Source: a bacterium (lineage in GTDB: Bacteria; 4484-113). Taken from it: 48,087 nucleotides of DNA. Under the pieces are notes generated by a model. That model worked only from the letters and a program-made list of their open reading frames with translations. It was not told the origin of the DNA and made no database searches. Numbering within the stretch: the stretch's first letter is position 1; each line of letters begins with the position of its first letter. Below, one piece after another: positions 31,239 to 39,826 of this stretch. The stretch lies in contig JAGGTK010000039.1 in NCBI GenBank assembly GCA_021163765.1, positions 1 to 48,087 on the forward strand. Direction: 5' to 3'. The position numbers were made by a program, and so were the translations under genes.

Positions 31239-32993
31239 TCAGGTTTGGTTATTGGTTTGCTCAGCCGCCGGGCGGTTGGCCTTCGGCGGCGAATCGAGTA
31301 TCCGCAGCAGTGTTCGCCTGACGGCGGCCTGCACGCGGCCTCCTTTCACGCCCAGATAACGGTTCACTGTCTTGATGAACGATGTGAGCTTGCTCTCGGC
31401 ATTTGCCACGTCACCGAGGTTGAACCAGAACGCGCCGTAGTGGCCGACAGTCTCCCCGCGCTCGTCCTCCGGCACGAACGCCAGTGGCGGGGGGAGCCTC
31501 AGCTTGCGCCAGTCTTTCAGGCAGAGGAAGTTGAAGCCTCTTCCCGTCAGGTAACGACCCGCCAGCGCGTAATGGCAGGAGTCGTGCAGCGAAATAAGCT
31601 TCTCCAGCGCATCGTACCAGCCGCGTCCAAGCATCGGTAGCTGCTGCGTCACCAGGAGAACGGCGCCGAGTTCCGCAATTTCAGGCTCCTCGGCGGTCGC
31701 GTTCGCGTTGTTTTCGCGGCGCGGGACGAACCAGTGCTGACCCGCAGCGAAAGCGCTGTCCTGCGTGCGCGCAACTTGTTCGTCGGGCTTAGCCGGAATT
31801 GCGTAGCCTTCTTCGCAGATGCGCCGGAGGTTCGAGGTGAACTGCTCAACGCCGCCCGCAACACTCTCGACGATATCGCGCGCGGGGAAGACTGGCAGCT
31901 TCCTGAACTCGCGGGGCGGTGGCGAGACGGAGTGCATCAGGCCTGTCAGGTTGGAGAGCGCATCGTCAAGCGTGTTGCGCATTGGCGGCTTAAGCGCGCT
32001 CTGGCTCTCCAGCCAGTGTCGTATTGCGATGTCGCGGTCTCCCATTGCGCCGAGCAGGCAGTAGGGCACGTTCTGCTGTGTGATTTCGTCTCCGTAGAAG
32101 CAGCCGGGGATGTCCGCAAGCACCACTTCAGCGCCAGTGGCGAGCATTTCCGGCACGCATTCGAGAGTGTCCAGGTGGTGGTCCACCAGGTGCACCTGGA
32201 CGCCCGCTTGTGCCGCCGATTCCAGGCCGCGTATAGTCCGGCCGTGGTCGCGGGAGTAAACGGTAATATCCACAAGTACCGCATGGGTGAACCGGCGCTC
32301 GTTCGAGACCAGCCGGGGCAGTATGCGCTTCCAGAACTTCCCGTAGTCGCCGGTCTCTTCATAGCCGCATACGGGCATGATATTCTCGACGCCGAGCGTG
32401 CGCAGGTGCAGATAAGACGCGGCCATCATTGCCAGGCCGTGGGCGTCAAAGTGGCCCAGCAAAAGCACCTCGTCATTGGGCCCGGGCTGGTTTTCCCTCT
32501 CTGTGTATTTCACACGGTGCGAGATTTCCGAGGGCACAGCAGATTTTAGGTCGCGGTCACCGGCCAGGCGTGTGAGGCGAACGGAGCCGTCCGGGTGAGC
32601 GGTTACCTGAACGGCGGGGTGGGGCAGAAAGCCGTGCGCGGGTGATTCCGCGAAGATATTCGTGGCGGTCTCTAGCGCCGAACGCCAGCGTTGCAGGTCT
32701 TCGTCGGCAGCAACAAGTTCGCCGGTTTGAAGCCTGTCCCATTGCCCGCGCAAATGGCGTGGAAGCTCCGGCCGTGCGTCGCGCAGCGGGGGCATAAGGA
32801 AGTGGAAGAAGGGGAACAGCAGTCTGGCGTTGCCCAGAGTGCGTTTGCTTACTCCGAGTGCAGCAAGGAGCGACAGGGCGAACTCGGCAGCTTTCCCGCC
32901 GCGCAGAATGCAGTCGTGAGTAAGTTCCGTTAGCCCGCTGTATGTAAACGCGCGGTGGGCGTCGAGCAAAAAGCTGGCAAGTGGTCGGGACAC
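31239..32993 (-). CDS. DHH-family phosphoesterase-like protein
   Basis: This 584-residue protein carries a set of DHH-type motifs in order: LLLGHFDAHGLAMMA (about residue 180, motif I, with His replacing the usual Asp of HxDxDG), AVLVDITVYSRD, HLVDHHLDTLE (the DHH motif, about 270), and LLGAMGDRD (about 316). DHH enzymes use two metal ions to cut phosphodiesters or pyrophosphate. The altered motif I suggests a divergent activity or changed metal binding. About 150 N-terminal and 200 C-terminal residues do not match anything I know. The GTG start lies 6 nt after a TAGAAT box that overlaps the stop of the RND gene. Confidence 0.75.
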   Translation of the reverse strand: MSRPLASFLLDAHRAFTYSGLTELTHDCILRGGKAAEFALSLLAALGVSKRTLGNARLLFPFFHFLMPPLRDARPELPRHLRGQWDRLQTGELVAADEDLQRWRSALETATNIFAESPAHGFLPHPAVQVTAHPDGSVRLTRLAGDRDLKSAVPSEISHRVKYTERENQPGPNDEVLLLGHFDAHGLAMMAASYLHLRTLGVENIMPVCGYEETGDYGKFWKRILPRLVSNERRFTHAVLVDITVYSRDHGRTIRGLESAAQAGVQVHLVDHHLDTLECVPEMLATGAEVVLADIPGCFYGDEITQQNVPYCLLGAMGDRDIAIRHWLESQSALKPPMRNTLDDALSNLTGLMHSVSPPPREFRKLPVFPARDIVESVAGGVEQFTSNLRRICEEGYAIPAKPDEQVARTQDSAFAAGQHWFVPRRENNANATAEEPEIAELGAVLLVTQQLPMLGRGWYDALEKLISLHDSCHYALAGRYLTGRGFNFLCLKDWRKLRLPPPLAFVPEDERGETVGHYGAFWFNLGDVANAESKLTSFIKTVNRYLGVKGGRVQAAVRRTLLRILDSPPKANRPAAEQTNNQT

Positions 32994-32997
32994 CCGA

Positions 32998-35900
32998 CTA
33001 TTCTACCGCAGTGCTTCCTCCGCCTTCGCTGGCAAGCTTCCTTCCGCCGCCAAGCCGCTCAACCAGCATATAGACTACCGGTATCACAATCAGTGTAAGC
33101 ACAGTGGAAAAGAACATCCCGCCAATTACCGCGACCGCCAGCGGGCTGCGGAAATCCGAACCTTCCTGCATACTTATCGCCGTTGGCAGGAGAGCGGCGA
33201 TTGTGGCGAAGCTCGTCATCAAAATGGGCCGCAACCGCTTGCTGCCTGCGTCTTTCAGCGCGTCGATTACATCAAGTCCCCGTGCCCGCGCCTGATTGGC
33301 GAAGTCCACCAGCAGGATGGCATTCTTGGTCACCAGTCCCATCAGTAGAATGAGGCCCAGAAAGCCCATGATGTCGAAACCCTTGCCAGAGATGAGCAGG
33401 ACGAAAAGTGCGCCGGTAACCGCGAGCGGCAGGCTCATCATAATAGTGAAGGGATGCTTGTAGGAGTTGAACTGGCTCGCCAGCACCATATAGGTGAAGA
33501 TGATGCCGAGAATGAGCGCGAGCATGAACTGCGTCATCATCCTGCCATACATCCGGGCTTCGCCCAGAGCTGCAATAGTGGTTGTTGCCGGCAGAACGTT
33601 TTCCTGCTTCATCCGGCGCTTCCATTCATTGAGGACACTGCCCCCGCCGACACCGGGTAGAATGTCGGCGTAGACGTCGATGGAGCGAATCTTGTTGTAA
33701 TGCTGGATGGCAGCCGGAGCCTGAGCGAGTTTCAAGTCTGCTACTGTTTCCAGGCTTATAGGTTCTTCTAGCGGGGGACTCCAGAGCTTGAGGGAACGTA
33801 GGGATGAAAGATCGTAGCGACTGCTCTGTGGGAACATCAACGTGATGTCGTACTCTTCTCCCCCCTCGCGGTAGGTGCTGAAAGTGGCGCCGTGGTAGAG
33901 GATGCGCAGGGTCTGCCCCAGCATCGCAGGATTCATTCCCAGCTCCGCCAGGCGGTCTCGGTGAGGGCGGATGCTAATTTCCAGCTTGCCCGCACGCTCG
34001 GAGTTGTCCACATTGATGGTCCCCGGAATCTCCGCAAGAAGCTTCTGTGCATGTGCAGTTACGCTCTTTAGCTTTTCGTAGTCCGGGTCGGTGAACGATA
34101 ACTGGACTGGGGCAGCCCGCTGTCCCATTTCGGCCATGGCGGAAACGGTTATCTTCGCTCCGGCAATTGGCTTCACACGCTCCCGCATCATTTCTATGAG
34201 ATCAGACTGTGTGTATTTGTAAGGAACCGGAATGATCCCCCACCACCGCAGGTGAAGTTTCCGTTCTTTCTTAGGGGGCATCACGACGGCAATAGTCGCA
34301 AGGTTGGTCTGTCCCGTACTGGACATTGTTGTGACACCGCCGACCAACTGTCCGACCATCGACAGGTAGCCTTTCACTTCCGGGAGTCCGGTGAGCAGTT
34401 CTTCCACTTCCCGTACCTTCGCATCAGTGCGCTTCAGACTTGACTCTACCGGAAGTTCCATCGTAATCTGGAATACTCCTGTGTCGTAGGACGGCATGAA
34501 TCCTTTCTGCATAATCGTGAGAATAGGAAATGCCAGCAGAAAGAAGATCGTAGCCCAGAATATCACCGTTGCGGGTCGTCGAAGCGCAGCATCAAGTATT
34601 CTGGCATAAAAGCCTTGCAGCCACTCATAGAATCTGGCAAAGCCGTAGTGCAACGCCATCAGAGGTGCGCCCAGGCGCGTCAGAAACGACCGTGCACCAG
34701 CAGCGACACCGAGTCGCAGAGTCTGGGTGGACATCAGCGGGATCAGCGTCAACGAAACCAGTAGGGAAAATATGACGGCGAAGGCAACCGTCAGACCGAA
34801 CTCCTTGAAGATCTGACCTATCATGCCTTTCATAAAGGCAACCGGCATGAATACCGCGATAAGGGTCGAAGTGCAAGCCAATACTGCAAGCCCCACCTCG
34901 GATGTGCCACGTGTTGCCGCTTCATAGGCGTCGCCTGTTTCCTCGTGGACTCTGATGATGCTTTCCTGCACGACAATGGCGTCGTCAATAACTAGACCTA
35001 TCGCTACTGCCAGTGCCATCAGGCTGATGAAGTTCAGGCTGAATCCGAAGAAATGCATCGGAGAGAAGGCGGCAATGAGCGAAACTAGAATCGACAGCGT
35101 AATCGGGATGGCAAAGGAGAGTCGTCCTACAAACAGCCAGACCACAAAGCTTGCCAAGATTGCGCCAAGTAATATTGCTAGCTTCACGTCATCCAATGAG
35201 TGAACAACCCATTCAGAGAGGTCATACGCTACCGTAGAATCCACCCCGTGGGGAAAGGTATCCTCTAATTCTCTCATCCTTTGTTTGACGGCGTGTGAGA
35301 CGCTAACTGAGCTGGCATCGCTCCGCTTGATGACGGTGACAGCTATGGCACTTTTACCGTTGTAGCGCGACTCCATCTCGCGCTCTTTGGTGGAGTCCAC
35401 AACGGTCGCGACGTCGCCAACCTTGAGTCGTTCACCTCGCTCCGAGAAGATGACCGCCCCAGCTATCTCCTCCACGCTCTGAAACTGCGCCGGTACTTTG
35501 AGCACAAACTCCAAGGGCCCCTGCTTCAGAGTGCCCGCCGGGAAATCCACATTTGCGGCAGCGATGGCTCTCCCGACTGCATCCGGTGTCAGTCTGTGCG
35601 CCTCCAGCTTCGCCGGATCGACGACCACCCGAATCTCACGTTCGAGCCCCCCTGTGAGCTGCACTTGCGCGACACCGGTTACCTGTTCAAGTGAATCCTT
35701 AATCCGTTTGTCCACGAACTCCCTAAGCTCACGTGGCGCCATGGAAGTAGAAGTGATTGAGTACGCCACCACCGGCATAGCGTTGATATCCGCCTTGGTT
35801 ATCGTCGGATCTTCAGCGTCCTCGGGCAATTCGGGTTTGGCAAGCGCCACTTTGTCTCGCACGTCCTGAGCGGCGATGTCTATATCTCTTCCTTCCTCGA

Positions 35901-36183
35901 AACTGACAATGAGGACACTTGCGCCCTCAGTTGAATACGAGCTCAGGTCCTCGATTCCCTCTATGACCGAGACGGTATCCTCGAGCTTGTTTGTGACCTG
36001 CTCGGCAATCACATCAGGAGAAGCGCCAGGATATATGGTGAGCACTGTGACGATGGGAATCTCCACCTGAGGCATCATATTCAGCACCAGGCGCGAGTAG
36101 GAGACGATGCCGATTACAGTGAAGAAGGCAAGAATCATCACCGCGAAAACGTGGCGACGCAGGACGAGAGCTATCCAGTTCAC
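32998..36183 (-). CDS. RND efflux transporter, HAE1 (AcrB-like) family
   Basis: The 1061-residue product is a full-length inner-membrane proton-driven efflux pump with twelve predicted helices and two large periplasmic loops. The first helix is near ALVLRRHVFAVMILAFF. The helix-4 proton-relay pair is in AIGLVIDDAIVVQESII (about residue 400). VTKNAILLVDFANQAR near the C-terminus is typical of the HAE1 drug/solvent branch. The GTG start at 36183 overlaps the adaptor stop (GTGA). With the adaptor and TolC-like protein it would form a tripartite pump spanning the envelope. The substrate cannot be read from sequence. Confidence 0.95.
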   Translation of the reverse strand: MNWIALVLRRHVFAVMILAFFTVIGIVSYSRLVLNMMPQVEIPIVTVLTIYPGASPDVIAEQVTNKLEDTVSVIEGIEDLSSYSTEGASVLIVSFEEGRDIDIAAQDVRDKVALAKPELPEDAEDPTITKADINAMPVVAYSITSTSMAPRELREFVDKRIKDSLEQVTGVAQVQLTGGLEREIRVVVDPAKLEAHRLTPDAVGRAIAAANVDFPAGTLKQGPLEFVLKVPAQFQSVEEIAGAVIFSERGERLKVGDVATVVDSTKEREMESRYNGKSAIAVTVIKRSDASSVSVSHAVKQRMRELEDTFPHGVDSTVAYDLSEWVVHSLDDVKLAILLGAILASFVVWLFVGRLSFAIPITLSILVSLIAAFSPMHFFGFSLNFISLMALAVAIGLVIDDAIVVQESIIRVHEETGDAYEAATRGTSEVGLAVLACTSTLIAVFMPVAFMKGMIGQIFKEFGLTVAFAVIFSLLVSLTLIPLMSTQTLRLGVAAGARSFLTRLGAPLMALHYGFARFYEWLQGFYARILDAALRRPATVIFWATIFFLLAFPILTIMQKGFMPSYDTGVFQITMELPVESSLKRTDAKVREVEELLTGLPEVKGYLSMVGQLVGGVTTMSSTGQTNLATIAVVMPPKKERKLHLRWWGIIPVPYKYTQSDLIEMMRERVKPIAGAKITVSAMAEMGQRAAPVQLSFTDPDYEKLKSVTAHAQKLLAEIPGTINVDNSERAGKLEISIRPHRDRLAELGMNPAMLGQTLRILYHGATFSTYREGGEEYDITLMFPQSSRYDLSSLRSLKLWSPPLEEPISLETVADLKLAQAPAAIQHYNKIRSIDVYADILPGVGGGSVLNEWKRRMKQENVLPATTTIAALGEARMYGRMMTQFMLALILGIIFTYMVLASQFNSYKHPFTIMMSLPLAVTGALFVLLISGKGFDIMGFLGLILLMGLVTKNAILLVDFANQARARGLDVIDALKDAGSKRLRPILMTSFATIAALLPTAISMQEGSDFRSPLAVAVIGGMFFSTVLTLIVIPVVYMLVERLGGGRKLASEGGGSTAVE
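33000..33005 (-). promoter_or_regulatory. internal -10 box of the DHH-like gene, leaderless type
   Basis: TAGAAT on the minus strand spans the RND stop codon and ends 6 nt before the GTG at 32993. The downstream pair may therefore be expressed apart from the pump. Confidence 0.45.
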
Positions 36184-37457
36184 TGGCTACCTCCAGCGTT
36201 ATCAGGCTTTACCAGGCGCACAGTAGCGCCATCGCTGAGGTAGTTCTGACCGACGACAACCACCTGCTCACCGCCATTCAGTGGCGAGATAATCTCCGCC
36301 TCGCGACCGGTGGTGGCGCCAAGTTCAACCATCACCTGACGCGCATTCCCGTCTTCCACGACAAAGATGCGCGGCTGCTCCGTCGCCAAGTCAAGAATCG
36401 CCTTGAGCGGCAACACAACATTCCCGCGCCCCTCTTCGCGAAGTATCACCACGTCGGCAAAGCCTCCGGGACGCAAGCCCTGAGTTGCCTCGGGAAGGAC
36501 TTGCAAGCGCACTTCCACCTGCTTCGACTTCTCGCTGGATGCGGGGAAGATACGGGCGACGGTGGCGCTGCGCACTGCGTGGTCAACCTCGGGGATAAAC
36601 GATGCGGTGTCACCTAGTGCGAGTTGCTGCACCGACTGTGAGGGCAGGAATATCTGCAGCTCCAGGTTATCCATATCTGCCAGCTCGAAAAGGGGAGCAC
36701 CCGGAGCGGCGAACTCGCCAACTTCAGTCCTTTTCGCCGTCACCGTGCCGGCAAATGGTGCGCGAATTCGCGTGTAGCTCAGGTTAGTTTGAGCGAGGGC
36801 AAGCTGATCCTGCGCCAGCTTCAGTGCCATTTCTAGCGACTTCTTATCCTCCGGACGGGCGCCGGTCTCAGCCATTCGCAGATTCTCCTTCGCCGCTGTG
36901 TACTGAGCCTTGGCCCCTTCGTATTGGGATTCGGCAAACTCAAACTGGGCTTCGCTGATGACGCCCTCATCGAACAGCTTCTTATTACGCTCGTGGTTGT
37001 TGCGGGCAGTATTGAGAGCGCTCTCGGCGGCTGCCAGGGCAGCCCGTGCCTGCGCGATATTCTCCGGTCTTGCCGACTGCGCCGATGCGAGCTGCGCCCG
37101 CGCTGCCTCTGTCTGATGACGTGCCAGCGACACTTGCTCGGCATAGATGGTGTCCTCTATCACTGCCAGCACCGCTCCCTCGTCAACCCGGTCACCCTCG
37201 GAAACTGCGACCTCACGGATGGTCCCTGCCACCTTGGCCGATACCATAGCAGAGGGTTCAGCGAGCACGGTTCCTGTATAGCGCAGCTCCTCCATCAGTG
37301 GCCGCACTTCGGCGGTAATCACCTCAACCGGAATCACCGCTTTCTCTTCGGGAAGATGCTCGAAGTGGAGTTTCACTGACATGTAAAGGCCTGAAACGAC
37401 CCCGATGGCGATGAGCAAGAGGATTATCCATAGGGTAGTCCTAGCGGTCCTAGTCAT
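36180..37457 (-). CDS. RND periplasmic adaptor (membrane fusion protein)
   Basis: The 425-residue adaptor joins the RND pump to the outer-membrane channel. It has an N-terminal membrane anchor (TLWIILLLIAIGVVSGLYM), without a lipobox. A split lipoyl domain follows (VSAKVAGTIREVAVSEGDRV and RIRAPFAGTVTAKRTEVGEF). A long helical hairpin at about 115-215 (HERNKKLFDEGVISEAQFEF) is followed by beta-barrel and membrane-proximal domains (LPSQSVQQLALGDTASFIP, LRPGGFADVVI). The ATG has a strong GAAGGAGG site, and 3 to 4 nt couple its end to the pump gene. It is separated from tolC by 102 nt that contain a hairpin. Confidence 0.94.
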   Translation of the reverse strand: MTRTARTTLWIILLLIAIGVVSGLYMSVKLHFEHLPEEKAVIPVEVITAEVRPLMEELRYTGTVLAEPSAMVSAKVAGTIREVAVSEGDRVDEGAVLAVIEDTIYAEQVSLARHQTEAARAQLASAQSARPENIAQARAALAAAESALNTARNNHERNKKLFDEGVISEAQFEFAESQYEGAKAQYTAAKENLRMAETGARPEDKKSLEMALKLAQDQLALAQTNLSYTRIRAPFAGTVTAKRTEVGEFAAPGAPLFELADMDNLELQIFLPSQSVQQLALGDTASFIPEVDHAVRSATVARIFPASSEKSKQVEVRLQVLPEATQGLRPGGFADVVILREEGRGNVVLPLKAILDLATEQPRIFVVEDGNARQVMVELGATTGREAEIISPLNGGEQVVVVGQNYLSDGATVRLVKPDNAGGSQ

Positions 37458-37510
37458 TTTTCGCCTCCTTCTCCATTGAGCGTCGCTCTGGGGCGCGCGC
37501 TTTCACTAGC

Positions 37511-37531
37511 GGCCCGGCATTCGGCCGGGTC
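37511..37531 (-). other. intercistronic hairpin between tolC-like and adaptor genes
   Basis: GACCCGGC-CGAAT-GCCGGGCC-type complementarity gives an 8-bp stem (one G-T pair) in the 102-nt gap. It may set relative expression of the outer-membrane and pump parts by partial termination or mRNA protection. This is inference. Confidence 0.35.
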
Positions 37532-37559
37532 AGTTATTCCCCGCATCATCGGAAATAGC

Positions 37560-39119
37560 CTAACCGCTCTCATCGTTAATCACCTCGTGTACAATTGCGC
37601 TCAGGTCACTGGTAGTTGTGGGAAGGTACAGCTCCTCGTCACCGATGCCTAGCGTTTGCAGCAGCGATTGGTAGCTTGTGAGCACCGCCATTCGCTTGCC
37701 GAATTCGTTAAGCTCCGCGCCCAGGTATGCGGTGCGGGCGCTAACCAGGTCCGCATGGGCGATGACGCCCTCCGCGTAGCCCAGCCGCGCCATCCGCAGC
37801 GCCTCTTCAGCCGATTCGAGAGTGCTTACCGCTGTCGTGTATCCTTGGATAGCAGCGTCCAGATTGCTGACCGCATCCTGCAGGCTCAACCGGAATGCCT
37901 GGCGGTATTGCGCAAGTTGAACCCGGGCCCCTTCGGCCTGCGCGGCGAAGCTCTTCTGGGTGCCTTCGGTCTTGCCGCTGTCCCAGAGATTGAATACGCC
38001 CGAAATGCCAAACGACCACGAGCGGCGCGCCACGAAGCTGCTGCCTGTTTGCTGCTGGTAGCCCGCATCCAGCGAGAACTGCGGCGAGCGCCGGTACGCC
38101 AGAACCTGGTTGTGCAGCATCCCAATCGTGCTTTCCAGAGCGTGGTATGTAGGAGTGCGCTCAACGAACGCGTCCGCCAGCTCATCCGCGTCCAGTTTGG
38201 GGTACAGGTCGTCTGATATAAAGCCCACCGACCGGTTGAGAGCCTCCGCGTATTCGACGTCTATCGCCGCCCCGGCGAAGTAATCTTCGGGTACGACTCC
38301 CATCGTCAGGTAGAGCGCAGTTTCCGCAAGCTGCTGCCCGTTTCGGGCCTGGATCAGTTCTTCGTTGGCCTGGGACACTGCAACTTCGCCCAGCATAACC
38401 TCGAAGCGTGGCGCCATGCCGTTGTCGAACTTGAGGGTAGCGTTGCGCAACTGCTCTTCCGCCAGCGCAAGGCCTTCCTCTGCGACCGCCACCGCGTTTT
38501 GCGCCGTCAGGTATCTAACGTAAGCGCTGAATGCATCGGTGATGGTTTGCGCACGCGCTTGGTCTACGCCCGCCAGACGGGCTTGGTAGCCCGACCAGGC
38601 GGCGCGCTTCCCGTAGCCAAGATTGCCCATCGGCGAGAGAGGGTAGGAGAATCTCGCGCCGATGCTGGATGTAGTTTCCTTCTGGAACGCAATTTCAGGC
38701 GCGTCTTTGCCCGCCGAGAAGCCTTGCACCGGCCCCGCGCGGCTAATCGATCCTGCTATGTTCACCGATGGTCCGGCCATTCCGGTGTATTTGACGTACT
38801 CAAAGAAGGCGCTTTCAGCGTCCTTTTGCGCAACGCGAAGGTCGTAGCTGTTTTCCAGTGCGAGCGCGATTATTTCCTGTGCTGTAAGCAGATACTCCAC
38901 TCCTTCCGCTTCCTTATCGGCGGACACGTCCTCGCTCGCTTCCGCACGCACAAGCGTAACCGTGCCTTCCGCATCGGTTGCGGCAGGTGGAGGTGGTGCG
39001 TCTTTCACAGGGATGGAATCTTCGGCTGCCGCCGCGCCTGCGCCCACCAAGAGCGCGATTCCGGCTGCGAACAGAGCCGAAAGCCCGATGATTGGCTTAT
39101 TTCTTCTTCGTCTTTTCAC
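37560..39119 (-). CDS. TolC-like outer-membrane efflux channel
   Basis: The product of about 519 residues is an outer-membrane factor. A basic start and signal peptide (KPIIGLSALFAAGIALLVGA, cleavage near AAA-EDS) lead into two OEP repeats. Each begins with helical motifs such as LLTAQEIIALALENSYDLRV, and the TolC-type segments include ARFSYPLSPMGNLGYGKRAA and WSFGISGVFNLWDSGKTEG. It would form the trimeric channel for the RND pump. I choose GTG 39119, 11 nt after GGAGG; GTG 39131 is the alternative. Both overlap the 3' end of the tetR gene, so translation is coupled to the regulator. Confidence 0.92.
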   Translation of the reverse strand: MKRRRRNKPIIGLSALFAAGIALLVGAGAAAAEDSIPVKDAPPPPAATDAEGTVTLVRAEASEDVSADKEAEGVEYLLTAQEIIALALENSYDLRVAQKDAESAFFEYVKYTGMAGPSVNIAGSISRAGPVQGFSAGKDAPEIAFQKETTSSIGARFSYPLSPMGNLGYGKRAAWSGYQARLAGVDQARAQTITDAFSAYVRYLTAQNAVAVAEEGLALAEEQLRNATLKFDNGMAPRFEVMLGEVAVSQANEELIQARNGQQLAETALYLTMGVVPEDYFAGAAIDVEYAEALNRSVGFISDDLYPKLDADELADAFVERTPTYHALESTIGMLHNQVLAYRRSPQFSLDAGYQQQTGSSFVARRSWSFGISGVFNLWDSGKTEGTQKSFAAQAEGARVQLAQYRQAFRLSLQDAVSNLDAAIQGYTTAVSTLESAEEALRMARLGYAEGVIAHADLVSARTAYLGAELNEFGKRMAVLTSYQSLLQTLGIGDEELYLPTTTSDLSAIVHEVINDESG

Positions 39120-39738
39120 CTTCGATTTCACCTCCGATGAGCGCCGCCCGAACTATCGCCTCATAGGTTCGCAGGTATTCCTCCGGGTCTACAGCAGCAT
39201 CTTTGAAGTGGTGTCGCTGGAAGACGTACCCGATCAGTCCGCTGGTAAGCGCAAGGGCGCTCGCTAGTGGTGAAAACGGTGGTTCGCGCCCGGTTTTCGT
39301 GCAGTGCTCGGCTATTATCTCCTCGTAGAACTTGACGTGAGAAAACTTCGCGCTAAGAAGTATCTTTTGCTGGGCGGCCGTCAGATGGAGCATGCCCTCG
39401 TCAATCAGGACGTTTGGCATATGCTCGATAATCTTCGCGAAGTGGATTCTCATCGCCGCCCGCAGCTTCTCCCACGTGCCTGAAACACCAGATGCCGCCT
39501 CACGGACTGCGGCCAGCGTCTCGCCGGACTTCTCAACCACCATCTCCACCAGGATGTCTTCTTTCGTCTTGAAGTACAGGTAAACCGTGCCCTTGGCGAC
39601 GCCGGCGCTATGCGCGATGTCATCCACGGTTGCGTTCATGATGCCTTTGTCGTGGATGACGGTGAGGGCGGCGTCAATGATGGCCATCCGCTTGTCGCGG
39701 ACTGCATCTTTAGGAGCATTGTTCTTTCGATTGGTCAT
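39097..39738 (-). CDS. TetR-family repressor of the efflux operon
   Basis: The 213-residue product has a classic TetR N-terminus: KRMAIIDAALTVIHDKGIMN followed by the HTH ATVDDIAHSAGVAKGTVYLYF and KTKEDILVEM. The C-terminal two thirds are the helical ligand-binding and dimer domain. It is the first gene of the efflux operon and its stop lies inside the tolC-like gene. A perfect 18-bp palindrome at 39744-39761, just upstream of its start codon, is the probable operator. I infer that it represses itself and the pump until an efflux substrate binds. Confidence 0.94.
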   Translation of the reverse strand: MTNRKNNAPKDAVRDKRMAIIDAALTVIHDKGIMNATVDDIAHSAGVAKGTVYLYFKTKEDILVEMVVEKSGETLAAVREAASGVSGTWEKLRAAMRIHFAKIIEHMPNVLIDEGMLHLTAAQQKILLSAKFSHVKFYEEIIAEHCTKTGREPPFSPLASALALTSGLIGYVFQRHHFKDAAVDPEEYLRTYEAIVRAALIGGEIEGEKTKKK

Positions 39739-39743
39739 TAGTA

Positions 39744-39761
39744 ACTGACTGACCAGTCAGT
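39744..39761. promoter_or_regulatory. 18-bp palindromic TetR operator
   Basis: ACTGACTG-AC-CAGTCAGT is a perfect 8-2-8 inverted repeat that lies 5 bp upstream of the tetR ATG. The TGACTG/CAGTCA half-sites are typical of TetR-family operators. A TAATAC-like -10 box on the minus strand (39760-39765) abuts it, so a bound dimer would block transcription start. Confidence 0.75.
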
Positions 39762-39812
39762 ATTAGCATCCCCGCTGGCTTGTGTCAAGAGGTTTCGCGG
39801 GGATTCTCCTGA

Positions 39813-39818
39813 TATAAT
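39813..39818 (+). promoter_or_regulatory. extended -10 box of hypF, leaderless type
   Basis: TGATATAAT ends 8 nt before the TTG start at 39827. It is about 50 bp from the tetR operator on the opposite strand. Confidence 0.5.
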
Positions 39819-39826
39819 CCAGTGCC

